Shown piece after piece: positions 26,220 to 35,321 of a stretch of 64,000 bases of DNA. The stretch's first letter is position 1. The number at the start of each line of letters is the position of its first letter. This DNA is from Candidatus Nitrosotalea bavarica (GTDB taxonomy: Archaea > Thermoproteota > Nitrososphaeria > Nitrososphaerales > Nitrosopumilaceae): positions 48,427 to 112,426 of the forward strand of contig NZ_FUYK01000009.1 of the NCBI RefSeq assembly GCF_900167955.1, in the 5' to 3' direction. The notes under the pieces were generated by a model. It was not told where the DNA came from. It ran no database searches and saw nothing but the letters and a program-made list of their open reading frames with translations. The translations under genes and the position numbers were made by a program.

Positions 26220-27668
26220 TTGTATTATGAGACCTTGTTGAAAGAAGAGGTCTCTTCCGCTATAACTTATGCATTAAGTAAAGGATTTCAGATTCATCCT
26301 GACGCATTTAAGATATTAGAAAAGATCGATGTAAAAGAACTTCAAAATATAATCAAACAAGTTGTACGAGAAAAGGCTAAACAAAATATGTTTTTGATAA
26401 ATCAGAGTGACCTCAAAATGTTTGTAGAATCAGAAATAGACGATAGTATTGAAAATGAACATGTAATTTTGTTTGATCCTACAAAAAAGGTCACATCTGC
26501 AGAAGGGATTGATGGTTTTACGGCATTATTTCGGAGTAGATATTCAAAACTGCTCAAAATTATGATGCAACGCTCACAGTCAAAGAAACTGACTCCCATT
26601 GCAAACGTGACTAATGGTAAATTGGATGAAGAAACCTACATTGTAGGTCTGTTAATGGATAGAAGAATAGACAGAGACGTGACAAAACTAGTCATTGATG
26701 ATCCGTCAGGCTCTATAGAACTATTAATTTTCAATAAGGAGATACAAGAAACTGCAAATTCTCTACTAATTGATCAGTTTGTGATGATATCAATTGCAAG
26801 TGGTAAAAATGGAGGATTTTTTGTAAAAGAGCTTCTCGTCCCAGACATACCTGATCATATAGCAAATCGGTCAAAGACTGAAACCTATGCTGTTTTGATT
26901 TCCGATTTGCATGTAGGTAGTAAGTTCTTTATGGAAAAAGAGTTTACAGAGTTTGTTTCATGGCTTTCAAGTCCTGATCCAGTAGCAAGAAAAGTCAGGT
27001 TTGTACTAGTTGGTGGAGATATAATTGATGGAATCGGCATATTTCCCAATCAGGATAAGGAACTCTTACTGTTAGATGTTAACGAGCAGATGGCAAAGGC
27101 TACCGAGCTTTTAGACAAGATTCCAAAACACATCAAAGTATTCATCATTCCTGGAAACCACGATCCAGGAAGAAGAGCTCTTCCACAGCCAGCAATTCCA
27201 GAAAAACATAACATGCATCTTTGGAATAGAGAGAATTTTTTTATGTTAGGTAATCCTTCAATGCTTGAGCTAAATGGGGTAAAGATTCTGATGTTTCACG
27301 GTCAAAGTCTTGATGATGTTGTAGGTAGTACTCCAGGGCTAAGTTATGCACAACCAGCAAAAGCAATGCGAGTTTTACTCAAGACTAGACACTTGAGTCC
27401 AATATATGGTAAGAGAACACCAATTGCACCAGAATTAGAAGACTTTATGGTAATATCAGAAGTTCCAGATATCTTTCATTCTGGGCACATACATGTTGTT
27501 GATCTTGATATGTACAAAGGAACTTTAATTGTAAACTCTGGTGCATGGCAGAGTCAGACTCCATTTCAGACCAGTGTTGGAATCAGTCCCACACCTGGAA
27601 TAGCTATTATTGTAAATCTTGCCACAATGAAGGTTTTTACAAAAGACTTTACTGAAAATTCTAGTTAA
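26220..27668 (+). CDS. polB: PolD small subunit DP1 (3'-5' exonuclease)
   Basis: The 482-residue proofreading subunit of the archaeal replicative DNA polymerase D. The N-terminal helical part is followed by an OB fold and a calcineurin-like phosphodiesterase core with all metal motifs: SDLHVG, GGDIIDG, PGNHDPG and HSGHIHV. These give the Mre11-like exonuclease site. The start TTG at 26220 is uncertain; TTG 26235/26238 would fit the shared TATA box. Its partner DP2 is at 31947, on the other side of the putative origin. Confidence 0.93.
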   Translation: MYYETLLKEEVSSAITYALSKGFQIHPDAFKILEKIDVKELQNIIKQVVREKAKQNMFLINQSDLKMFVESEIDDSIENEHVILFDPTKKVTSAEGIDGFTALFRSRYSKLLKIMMQRSQSKKLTPIANVTNGKLDEETYIVGLLMDRRIDRDVTKLVIDDPSGSIELLIFNKEIQETANSLLIDQFVMISIASGKNGGFFVKELLVPDIPDHIANRSKTETYAVLISDLHVGSKFFMEKEFTEFVSWLSSPDPVARKVRFVLVGGDIIDGIGIFPNQDKELLLLDVNEQMAKATELLDKIPKHIKVFIIPGNHDPGRRALPQPAIPEKHNMHLWNRENFFMLGNPSMLELNGVKILMFHGQSLDDVVGSTPGLSYAQPAKAMRVLLKTRHLSPIYGKRTPIAPELEDFMVISEVPDIFHSGHIHVVDLDMYKGTLIVNSGAWQSQTPFQTSVGISPTPGIAIIVNLATMKVFTKDFTENSS

Positions 27669-27670
27669 AA

Positions 27671-28912
27671 TTACAAAAGATCTTCTAGAGTTAGATCTTC
27701 TTTAAACGCTTTTTTTACAGTATCAGCATTAAGTGTAAGATTGTATTTTTTGGTTCGTCCATGCATGCCTTGATGAATAATTTTTCCTGTGATAAGTCCG
27801 GTCATTTCTATCTCGCTTAGCATCTGTGTAATTCTACGTTGGGTGAGTTCTTTTTGTCTGGTAATCTTACAGAGGTTTTTGTATGAATGATATATCTCAC
27901 CTGTAGTATTTCCGCCTGCTTTCATTACTCCCAATATTAGCAATTTTTCATGTAATGGGTATGAATTCAATGCCGTAGTCTCCTTGTCTTCTTCCATCTT
28001 AAGGGAGGCTCGTCGTATATGATCTTCCTTTACTGTATCTGATTGTTCACGTTCTGCTATTTCACCTGCCACTCTTAACAGGTCTATGGCTCTTCTTGCA
28101 TCACCATGTTCCTGTCCAGACATGGCTGAACAGAGGTTTATGGCTGCCTGCTCTACAGAATTAGGGATAAAGCCAGCCTTGATGCGCTCTTCTAGAATTT
28201 CTTTAATCTGACCGACTGAATAATTGGTAAAAACAACTTCTTCCTCACTTAGACTGCTCAAGACTCTAGGATCTAGTCGTTCTTTGAATGTAAGATCATT
28301 AGAGATTCCTATTAGAGTCAATGTGCCTTTTTTCAGCCTCTCATTAGCTCTTGTTAATGAATAGAATACATCTTTGCCTGATTTAGACACAAGTTCTACA
28401 AGATAATCTATCTCATCTACTACAAATACCGTGTTTAGACCATCTTTCTCAATTGCTGAAATAATACGATTGAATACTTCGCTAATTGAAAGTCCTGTAG
28501 AAGGTAATTCTTTTTGTGATGTAAGACCTAATTGTCTTCCGAGTTTTACTAGTAATCCATAGAGTGTAGTCTCTTCTTTTGCATTTGCATAAAGTAGATG
28601 AATAGGAAAAGAGTTGTCTTTTACTCGTTCTTGTATTTTACCTAGGACCTTTTTTACTACTAGAGTTTTACCTGTTCCTGGTTTTCCATAAACAAGTAGA
28701 TTGGATGGACGTGATTTTTTTAATAAAGGTAATAATGATTGAGTGACCTTTTTTTGTTCTTCTTCTCTATGTAGGATTATGTTAGGGATAAATGAATAAT
28801 GTAGGACTTCACGATTTTTGAATAATGACTTGCCACTTTCTGCATCATCTAATAATTTATCAATTGGATCTTTTGTCAATGACCCACACACCACTGTTTC
28901 TTCTCTATCCAC
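27671..28912 (-). CDS. cdc6: Orc1/Cdc6 replication initiator
   Basis: A 413-residue AAA+ initiator that binds origin DNA and loads MCM. It has Walker A GKPGTGKT (about residues 75-82), Walker B VFVVDEIDYLV and sensor-1 LIGISNDLTF, with a C-terminal winged helix (ELTQRRITQMLSEIEMTGL). Only one copy is seen in the window. It is transcribed away from the 444-bp gene-free region that carries the putative origin, the usual archaeal arrangement. Confidence 0.95.
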   Translation of the reverse strand: MDREETVVCGSLTKDPIDKLLDDAESGKSLFKNREVLHYSFIPNIILHREEEQKKVTQSLLPLLKKSRPSNLLVYGKPGTGKTLVVKKVLGKIQERVKDNSFPIHLLYANAKEETTLYGLLVKLGRQLGLTSQKELPSTGLSISEVFNRIISAIEKDGLNTVFVVDEIDYLVELVSKSGKDVFYSLTRANERLKKGTLTLIGISNDLTFKERLDPRVLSSLSEEEVVFTNYSVGQIKEILEERIKAGFIPNSVEQAAINLCSAMSGQEHGDARRAIDLLRVAGEIAEREQSDTVKEDHIRRASLKMEEDKETTALNSYPLHEKLLILGVMKAGGNTTGEIYHSYKNLCKITRQKELTQRRITQMLSEIEMTGLITGKIIHQGMHGRTKKYNLTLNADTVKKAFKEDLTLEDLL

Positions 28913-29115
28913 ATATGGATTCTACCATACTAATCAAATTAGAATTGAATAACTAAACCAAATTTAGTATATCATTAATTATTTTTATTATTATTTTCAT
29001 TAAAAAATTTTTTTAATAAAGCTAGAGTGGAAGTATAGGTGTGTGAGTCTTCCTAAGATGATGTTAACAACCAGGTGAACATTCTGTTAATTTTTAACTC
29101 AAAAAGACCAAAATG

Positions 29116-29144
29116 ACCCCTTTATTTCCAGTCCAGGCGTGAAG
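29116..29144 (+). repeat. Origin direct repeat, copy 1 (29 bp)
   Basis: This copy and the one at 29178-29206 match at 24 of 29 bases. Both run ACCCC..TTATTTCCA..TC.AGGC.TGAA. The spacing is 62 bp, about six helical turns. Probably an origin-recognition element. Confidence 0.65.
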
Positions 29145-29177
29145 ATGGCTCTTAACATTGTTAACATCCAAAAGGCA

Positions 29178-29206
29178 ACCCCCTTATTTCCACTCTAGGC
29201 ATGAAA
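29178..29206 (+). repeat. Origin direct repeat, copy 2 (29 bp)
   Basis: This is the second copy of the 29-bp element, with five differences from copy 1. It follows a GTTAAC box at 29160-29165, placing boxes and long repeats alternately along the region. Confidence 0.65.
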
Positions 29207-29356
29207 TCTAGGGTTATTTAGATATAAACGTCAAAGAGCCTGTGAAGATACTAGAAACACCCAGGCATGGCCTAGGCAGTGAATGTTAACAAACCTAGGT
29301 GTTAACAAATCTTCTATGATCTATTCAAGTGTTAACAGTGAACCAGATCGATCCCA

Positions 29357-29752
29357 ATGGCTCGAAAAAGAATAAGAATAGACTTGGAAGATTCGGATGG
29401 TGCCAAGTATAACTTTAGCCTGGAAGGCAATGTTACACGTGAGAAGATGCTAAAGATATTTGAATTGATGAATTTAATAAATATAGAAGAGCCAGAAACG
29501 GCTGCTCAATTAGATTCCATAGGAGCCAAGATATGGCATATTATAGACAAGAATTTCCCAATAGGCAAGTTCACATCATCTATGATCTTGGAAAAATATG
29601 AGGATGAATACACAGAACCAATCAAACTAAGTGTGATCTCCACATATCTCTCTAGATTTGCCGTAAAGGGTAAGGTAGTAAGGGAGAGACAGGGAAAAGA
29701 ATGGGCCTACCAGATACTAAAGATAGCCCAGAGGGAAAAGAGTACGACTTAG
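29357..29752 (+). CDS. Winged-helix protein encoded at the putative origin
   Basis: A 131-residue basic protein. It starts with a beta hairpin (KRIRIDLEDSDGAKYNFSLEGN), a helix (TREKMLKIFELMNLI) and a C-terminal winged helix (ILEKYEDEYTEPIKLSVISTYLSRFAVKGKVVRERQ split across helices and wing). The layout suggests DNA binding, possibly as an origin accessory or regulator similar in concept to crenarchaeal WhiP, although I cannot show homology. Its promoter region contains GTTAAC boxes at 29285, 29301 and 29331, which a factor could bind to link its expression to replication. Its end overlaps the AbrB-type gene by 4 bp. Confidence 0.65.
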   Translation: MARKRIRIDLEDSDGAKYNFSLEGNVTREKMLKIFELMNLINIEEPETAAQLDSIGAKIWHIIDKNFPIGKFTSSMILEKYEDEYTEPIKLSVISTYLSRFAVKGKVVRERQGKEWAYQILKIAQREKSTT

Positions 29753-29901
29753 GAAATTACTACCTTTTTGACCACCAGGTGATCACCATCAATAGTTATT
29801 TTGACATAATCTCCCTTCTGAAGTTCAAGAAATTTTCTAAAGTCCTTAGGGATAGAAATCGTTCCTGCAGTGGTAATTTTGATTAATTGTTCATTAGACA
29901 T
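29749..29901 (-). CDS. AbrB/SpoVT-type DNA-binding protein, 50 aa
   Basis: A short frame on the minus strand from ATG 29901 to TAA at 29749 encodes 50 residues. It begins MSNEQLIKITTAGTISIPKD and contains FLELQKGDYVKITIDGD. This is the swapped-hairpin AbrB domain (T-x-x-G-x-[IV]-x-[IL]-P-x-x-[FI]-R, then L-x-x-GD), close to the size of AbrB-like antitoxins and archaeal regulators. No toxin partner is adjacent, so a regulator role is more likely. It converges on, and overlaps, the winged-helix gene. Confidence 0.75.
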   Translation of the reverse strand: MSNEQLIKITTAGTISIPKDFRKFLELQKGDYVKITIDGDHLVVKKVVIS

Positions 29902-30074
29902 GTTATTAGATTATAAGAACAATAATTTAAGAATTTACTATTAACTATAATTATTAAATTATAATGATTTTCTATGACTTTGATAAAAAATGGAGTGTCT
30001 GATTATCAAATTAAACAAAAATAATCTAAAATGAAAATCTAATTTCTTGATCTGATAACTATTAGAATCAAAAA

Positions 30075-30647
30075 TTATTGAGCCGAGACCATTTTTACGA
30101 CCCCTATCCTTGTAAGGCCTTTCTCAGTTATTTTGTAAGTAAAGGGTTTTGTTGACATGTCTCTTTCAACCAAACCGTCCTCAAATAACTTCTTTAACAT
30201 ACGTGATGTGTGTTCTCTAGTCCTTCCTATTGTGACCTGAATGTCACGTGATGTCATTGGTTTTTCTGTGATTAATCGTAGAACATGATCAGTAGCATTA
30301 CCATACTGCATATTCTGTATTCTTTCCTTTGGTTTCTCTTCTTTGACCACTATCGGATCTTCTTGCTGTATTTTTTGCTCCTTTTGCTTTGGAATTTGTG
30401 CCTGAGGAATTTCCTGTGGCTCTGGTGTTATTTCTAATGAATCTAAACGAATTTTCATATCTATTAGTAAATTTTCATAATATTGTAGACGTTCTGTTAG
30501 AATTTTTGCATTTTCTGACTCTGATATTAATCGTGGCTTTACCTTGTTGTATATTATAACTGCTGCAAGTCCACCAATAAAAGATGCAAACACGCCTAAA
30601 ATCACTCCTACATCTGGGATATCTACTAACATCACATGTAACGTCAA
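30075..30647 (-). CDS. Membrane-anchored winged-helix (MarR-like) protein
   Basis: A 190-residue protein in three parts. One N-terminal transmembrane helix (about residues 12-33) is followed by a coiled-coil and proline/glutamine/lysine-rich linker (about 45-115). The C-terminal winged helix (about 118-190) has the GRTREHTSRMLKKLFEDGLVER recognition segment. The helix faces the cytoplasm, so the DNA-binding part could reach the chromosome while tethered to the membrane. Ligand, targets and partners are unknown. Confidence 0.75.
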   Translation of the reverse strand: MTLHVMLVDIPDVGVILGVFASFIGGLAAVIIYNKVKPRLISESENAKILTERLQYYENLLIDMKIRLDSLEITPEPQEIPQAQIPKQKEQKIQQEDPIVVKEEKPKERIQNMQYGNATDHVLRLITEKPMTSRDIQVTIGRTREHTSRMLKKLFEDGLVERDMSTKPFTYKITEKGLTRIGVVKMVSAQ

Positions 30648-30766
30648 ATGATGTGATTTATCATATTTGAGTAAAATTATTTTACATCTTGCATATCAAT
30701 ATCAAACATATTTTATCACAACATATCACAACCGCTTTGTGGATTATTCCTATTTTTGAACCTAAA

Positions 30767-31129
30767 TTACAACTTACATGTTCGATTTAGTAGCTCTTGT
30801 ATCACAACCATGACTTCTTCCTCACGTTCAGGAAAAACATCACTACTTTTTATCACAGAGATCTGCTCAGAGAGGCGATTTATTACATCTATATCATCAG
30901 AACTAAGCACGCCTAGACCTCTAAGAAGGATCCACGAATAGCATAGAGCAATTAACTTGTCCCTAGATTGGCTTACTTGTCGATAAAATGCCCCTTTACT
31001 AATAGTAAACTGCGAGTCTGCAAGGTTCTTACGTTTTAAAATAATTTCAATTTGTCTCTCAGTAAATAATGATTTTTTTATAATTTGTCTAATAATATTA
31101 CTAAAATTATCATCAGAGGGTTTGCTCAT
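30767..31129 (-). CDS. Hypothetical helical protein, 120 aa
   Basis: A charged, largely helical protein of about 120 residues. The segment SLFTERQIEIILKRKNLADSQ followed by SKGAFYRQVSQSRDKLIALCY resembles helix-turn-helix elements. A cluster of acidic residues lies near the end (EREEEVMVVIQELL). I do not recognise the family. I take ATG 31129 (MSKPSDD) as the start instead of the TTG at 31159. The TATA-like stretch near 31145-31155 is close to the expected distance, but either could be used. It is divergent from the GGGPS gene. Confidence 0.5.
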   Translation of the reverse strand: MSKPSDDNFSNIIRQIIKKSLFTERQIEIILKRKNLADSQFTISKGAFYRQVSQSRDKLIALCYSWILLRGLGVLSSDDIDVINRLSEQISVIKSSDVFPEREEEVMVVIQELLNRTCKL

Positions 31130-31195
31130 AGCTATACAAATCTGTATAACTTTATTCAATTAAACTTTTAATCAATAGATATTCAACCATTGCAT

Positions 31196-31945
31196 ATGCA
31201 AAAGACAGAAGACTATCTTCATGCTACTAGAAAGAAAAAGGGAACATTACTCTTTGTATTGATCGATTCTGAAAACTCTGCAGGACATTTAGCTTCTACT
31301 CTAGCAATGGAGGCTGAAAAGAATGGCGCATCTGCAGTTCTAGTTGGTGGTTCATCAGCTACTGATCAACTCACCATGACTGAGACAGTAGCTAGTATCA
31401 AAAAAGCAGTCAAAATTCCTGTAATTCTCTTTCCTGGAAATGTTACAGGCGTAGTTCCTGGTGCAGATGCAATACTTTTCAGCTCGCTTTTGAACTCGGA
31501 TAACCCATACTTTATCTCACAGGCACAAGCCTTGGGGGCACCAAGTGTTCTAAAATTTGGCCTTGAAGCACTTCCTACAGCCTATATCATTATTGGTGAA
31601 GGAACCACCGTTTGGCATGTTGGTTCAGTAAGAACAATTCCATTTGACAAGCCAAGTTTAGCAGTCATGTATGCTCTCTCTGCTCAATTCATGGGAATGC
31701 GATTTGTATATCTTGAAGCAGGCTCTGGAGCCAAATCTAATGTAAAACCTGAGATGGTTGCAGCTGTAAGGAAGCTTTTCAAAGGATTTCTAATTGTAGG
31801 GGGAGGCATTCGTAGCCCAGAAACTGCTGAAGAGATTGCTAAGGCAGGTGCAGACGCTATAGTAATTGGTACTTTAATTGAGAAGGGGGGAAGTTTTAAG
31901 ACCATTTCCGATATCGTAAAAGCCATCCAATTTGTAAGGAAATAA
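31196..31945 (+). CDS. Geranylgeranylglyceryl phosphate synthase
   Basis: About 249 residues of a TIM-barrel prenyltransferase that joins sn-glycerol-1-phosphate to geranylgeranyl diphosphate, the first committed step of archaeal membrane lipid synthesis. It starts with an FVLIDSENSAG-type strand holding the Asp for magnesium, then VLVGGSSATDQLT, ILFPGNVTGVVPGADA and YLEAGSGAKSNV (the product-phosphate loop), and ends in VGGGIRSPETAEEIAKAGADAIVIGTLIE. I use ATG 31196. DP2 follows after 1 bp. Confidence 0.93.
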   Translation: MQKTEDYLHATRKKKGTLLFVLIDSENSAGHLASTLAMEAEKNGASAVLVGGSSATDQLTMTETVASIKKAVKIPVILFPGNVTGVVPGADAILFSSLLNSDNPYFISQAQALGAPSVLKFGLEALPTAYIIIGEGTTVWHVGSVRTIPFDKPSLAVMYALSAQFMGMRFVYLEAGSGAKSNVKPEMVAAVRKLFKGFLIVGGGIRSPETAEEIAKAGADAIVIGTLIEKGGSFKTISDIVKAIQFVRK

Positions 31946-31946
31946 C

Positions 31947-34900
31947 ATGTCAGAGAACCTAGCATTGAGACTCAAAGAAGTCCCAATGCCTCAATACTAT
32001 TTTGATTATTATACCAAAATATCCGAAGAAGTTTTTACTATTTTTGAACAAGCTGCTTCTGCCAAGGCAACACTTGCAGATTCTTCTGGGATGGTAGAAC
32101 CAAAGATTGCTTTTGATCTTGCAGACCGCGTATCCAAAATGCACGACATTGATGTAACTGATAATCTACGAGCTCTTATTCAAAATACTCCAAAAGAATT
32201 AGCCGCTCTAAAACTTGCAGAGGATATAGCACAGGGCAAGTATTCTGGACCAGATACTGATCTTCAGACAAAACTTGACCTTGCTGTACGTGTGGCTCTA
32301 GCTATCGTTACCGAAGGAGTTACCATTGCTCCTCTTCAGGGAATAAGCGAGGTTAAGATCAAAAAAAATTCAGACGGTTCTGAATATCTCTCGGTATCAT
32401 TTGCAGGTCCTATCAGGTCAGCAGGAGGTACAGAAGCAGCTGCTACAATGTTAATTGCAGATCATGTACGAAAGATAGCTGGACTTGGAAAATATCAAGC
32501 AAATTCGTTTGATGATGAGACTGGACGATTTGTAGAGGAATTAAGGGTATACGAAAGAGAAGTTGGAAGTTTTCAATTTCATGTTCCTGATCAAGATGTG
32601 GTTAGTGTCATCTCAAATCTTCCAGTTGAACTTGATGGTGTAGATACTGACCTTGTAGAAATTGTAAGTCATAGAAACATGGTAAGAATAGGTACCAATA
32701 GAGTAAGAGGAGGAGCACTTCGTGTACTAAACGACGGTCTTATTGGCAGATCTCGTAAACTGCTCAAACTTATAGAATTATACAAACTTGATGGTTGGGA
32801 CTGGCTCAAGGATTTGAAGGGAGCAATCCAGACAGGTGACGCAGATGCAGCAGCTCATCGAATGAGGGAAGTGATTACAGGAAGATCCGTTCTTTCCATG
32901 CCTAAGAAACTTGGTGGATTTAGGTTAAGATATGGTCGCTCATGTAATACAGGATTTGCCTCAATTGGCATTCATCCCGTAGTTGCAGAGATATTGGATC
33001 ATGCCATAGCTGTTGGAACCCAGATTAAAATTGATGTTCCTGGAAAAGCCTCTACTGTAGCTTTTGTAGATTCTATTGATACACCAATTGTTAGACTAAC
33101 TAACGGTGATGTTGTAAAAATTAAAGATACTGCTCATGGAATTCATCTTAAACCACAGATTGCAAAGATTTTGCATCTTGGTGACATTTTGATTAGCTAT
33201 GGAGATTTTCTAGAAAATAATGCAGAGCTTGTACCAACTGGATATGTAGAAGAATTTTGGGCTCAAGAACTACTAGACAAAGTAACAAAATATGAACCAA
33301 ATGATACTGAACTTTTAAGCTATGTAAACAAGATACCAGATCTGGAAGAAGCATTTAGAATATCATTGAATTTTGGCATTGGTCTTCATCCTCAATATCT
33401 CTATTATTGGGATCAAATTACAATTGAAGAATTTGAAAAAATTCTAAAACCCCAGAAAGTTGAATCGGACCTTATCATTTATCCCATTAATGCAAAAGAT
33501 ATTCTAGAAAAACTTGGTGTTCCACATGAAGTTGCAGATGACACTCTTCTTCTAAAAAATATAGAAGCCAAGATATTCTTCTATTTGTTATTTAGAAAGC
33601 CAATTCAACTTGAAAGAGATCTTACTGTTCCTCAAATCATAACTCAATCATCTGGAATACGAATTCCAAATAAATTCTCAACGTCTATTGGAGTAAGAGT
33701 TGGAAGACCTGAGAAAGCTGCATTAAGAAAGATGAAACCTCCAGTTCATACTTTATTTCCAGTTGGAAATAAGGGCGGGGCATCACGCGATTTGCTAAAG
33801 GCAGCAAAACAGCCAGACTTTTACTGCAATATCTACAATAGATTTTGTAAAAATTGCAACGTTCCTACTATTAGCATAGCATGTCCCAAATGTAAAACAA
33901 AAACAAGCACTATTTTCATATGTAAAAAATGTAGAGATGAACTTGATACCAATTATTGTGCAAAATGTAAATCACGAGCATATGGTCATTCATACCGTTC
34001 ATTTCCTCTCAAAGATCTCTTGATTGCTGCCCAAGAGAGAACTGGATTTAGAGCTCAAGAGCCATTCAAAGGTGTAAAGGAGCTCATAAATCAAGACAGG
34101 GTACCTGAACCACTTGAAAAGGGTCTGATAAGGCAAAGTCTTGGACTAAATGTCTTCAAAGATGGGACAATTAGATTTGATACAACAAACGCTCCTCTAT
34201 CACACTTCAAATCTTCCTGGATTGGAACCACTCCGCAAAGACTAGTAGAATTGGGATATACTCATGATACCAACGGAAATCCACTTGAAAGATCTGATCA
34301 ACTTGTTGAACTTAGAGTACAAGATGTTGTAATTCCAAAAGAATGTGGAGATAGTCTTGTTTTTGTCTGTCAATACATAGATAGAGAACTTTCAAAGCTT
34401 TTTGAGCGTCTACCATTTTACAATGTTAAAAGTACTGATGATCTAGTAGGACATCTCATCATTGGTCTTGCACCACATACATCAGTTGGCATAGTGGGTA
34501 GAATAATTGGATATACCAATACCCAAGTGTGTCTTGGAACTGCAGTATGGCATTCTGCTAAAAGACGTGATGCTGATGGTGATGCAGATTCTATCATGTT
34601 ATTAATGGATAGTCTACTTAATTTCTCAAGATTATTCTTATCTGATAGGATAGGTGGACTGATGGATGCACCATTACTTGTTCAACCTATTGTAATTCCT
34701 CAAGAAGTGCAAAGACAGGCTCATAACTTTGAAGTAGTAAAAGCATATCCACTTTCATTCTTTGAAGCTACTCTTAGAAAAGATAAAGCAAGCGAGATCA
34801 AAGACGTCGAGATACTAAAATCAAGATTAGAGACAGAAAAACAATTTCTTGGACATGATTTTACACATTCTACTTCTACCTTGACTACATCAAAATCAAG

Positions 34901-35321
34901 AAGTGCCTACTCTACACTTGGGTCATTACTTGAAAAACTTGACATGCAGATTAGAACTGCAGATATCATAAATGCAGTTGATCCAAGTGAGGTAGTATCA
35001 ATGGTGATGACCACTCACCTACTTCCTGATATCATGGGCAACCTTCGAGCTTATTCTGGCCAATCTTTTCGATGTACTGCTTGTGGTGCAAGCTACCGAA
35101 GAATTCCACTTGCTGCAAAATGCCTTGAATGTGGACATAAGCTAATTCAGACCATGACTAGGCCATCTGTACAAAAATATCTAAAGCTTGCAAAAAGAAT
35201 GCTCAATAAATACACGATTTCACCATATCTTCGAGGAAGGGTACTTTCTCTCTTAGACGAATTAGAACTAGTCTTTGGTAAAGAAGAAAGCAATCAATCT
35301 ATTCTTACAGATTTTGCCTAA
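31947..35321 (+). CDS. polC: PolD large subunit DP2 (catalytic)
   Basis: The 1124-residue catalytic subunit of replicative DNA polymerase D. The active site is visible as RRDADGDADSI (about residue 872), with the two invariant Asp residues. Zinc sites are seen near 630-680 (four CxxC-type pairs, e.g. CPKC, CKKC, CAKC) and near 1045-1062 (CTAC...CLEC). The C-terminus is short and slightly basic. No intein interrupts the active site, although inteins occur there in other archaea. It is 1 bp behind the lipid-synthesis gene, on the opposite side of the putative origin from DP1. Confidence 0.96.
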   Translation: MSENLALRLKEVPMPQYYFDYYTKISEEVFTIFEQAASAKATLADSSGMVEPKIAFDLADRVSKMHDIDVTDNLRALIQNTPKELAALKLAEDIAQGKYSGPDTDLQTKLDLAVRVALAIVTEGVTIAPLQGISEVKIKKNSDGSEYLSVSFAGPIRSAGGTEAAATMLIADHVRKIAGLGKYQANSFDDETGRFVEELRVYEREVGSFQFHVPDQDVVSVISNLPVELDGVDTDLVEIVSHRNMVRIGTNRVRGGALRVLNDGLIGRSRKLLKLIELYKLDGWDWLKDLKGAIQTGDADAAAHRMREVITGRSVLSMPKKLGGFRLRYGRSCNTGFASIGIHPVVAEILDHAIAVGTQIKIDVPGKASTVAFVDSIDTPIVRLTNGDVVKIKDTAHGIHLKPQIAKILHLGDILISYGDFLENNAELVPTGYVEEFWAQELLDKVTKYEPNDTELLSYVNKIPDLEEAFRISLNFGIGLHPQYLYYWDQITIEEFEKILKPQKVESDLIIYPINAKDILEKLGVPHEVADDTLLLKNIEAKIFFYLLFRKPIQLERDLTVPQIITQSSGIRIPNKFSTSIGVRVGRPEKAALRKMKPPVHTLFPVGNKGGASRDLLKAAKQPDFYCNIYNRFCKNCNVPTISIACPKCKTKTSTIFICKKCRDELDTNYCAKCKSRAYGHSYRSFPLKDLLIAAQERTGFRAQEPFKGVKELINQDRVPEPLEKGLIRQSLGLNVFKDGTIRFDTTNAPLSHFKSSWIGTTPQRLVELGYTHDTNGNPLERSDQLVELRVQDVVIPKECGDSLVFVCQYIDRELSKLFERLPFYNVKSTDDLVGHLIIGLAPHTSVGIVGRIIGYTNTQVCLGTAVWHSAKRRDADGDADSIMLLMDSLLNFSRLFLSDRIGGLMDAPLLVQPIVIPQEVQRQAHNFEVVKAYPLSFFEATLRKDKASEIKDVEILKSRLETEKQFLGHDFTHSTSTLTTSKSRSAYSTLGSLLEKLDMQIRTADIINAVDPSEVVSMVMTTHLLPDIMGNLRAYSGQSFRCTACGASYRRIPLAAKCLECGHKLIQTMTRPSVQKYLKLAKRMLNKYTISPYLRGRVLSLLDELELVFGKEESNQSILTDFA

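Larger units (their letters stand above)
28913..29356. other. oriC: Putative chromosomal replication origin
   Basis: This 444-bp gene-free stretch lies between orc1/cdc6 and a divergent winged-helix gene. Its cdc6-proximal part (28955-29020) is almost pure A/T and is a candidate unwinding element. The rest holds five perfect GTTAAC boxes (29063, 29160, 29285, 29301, 29331) and a 29-bp imperfect direct repeat at 29116 and 29178. Several copies of C[TC]AGGC also occur. Repeated initiator boxes beside an AT-rich element next to cdc6 is the classic archaeal origin layout. Function is inferred. Confidence 0.75.

Noticed and set aside
34500..34650. Possible intein in the DP2 active site
   Set aside because: The RRDADGDADS region reads straight through without an intein insertion.
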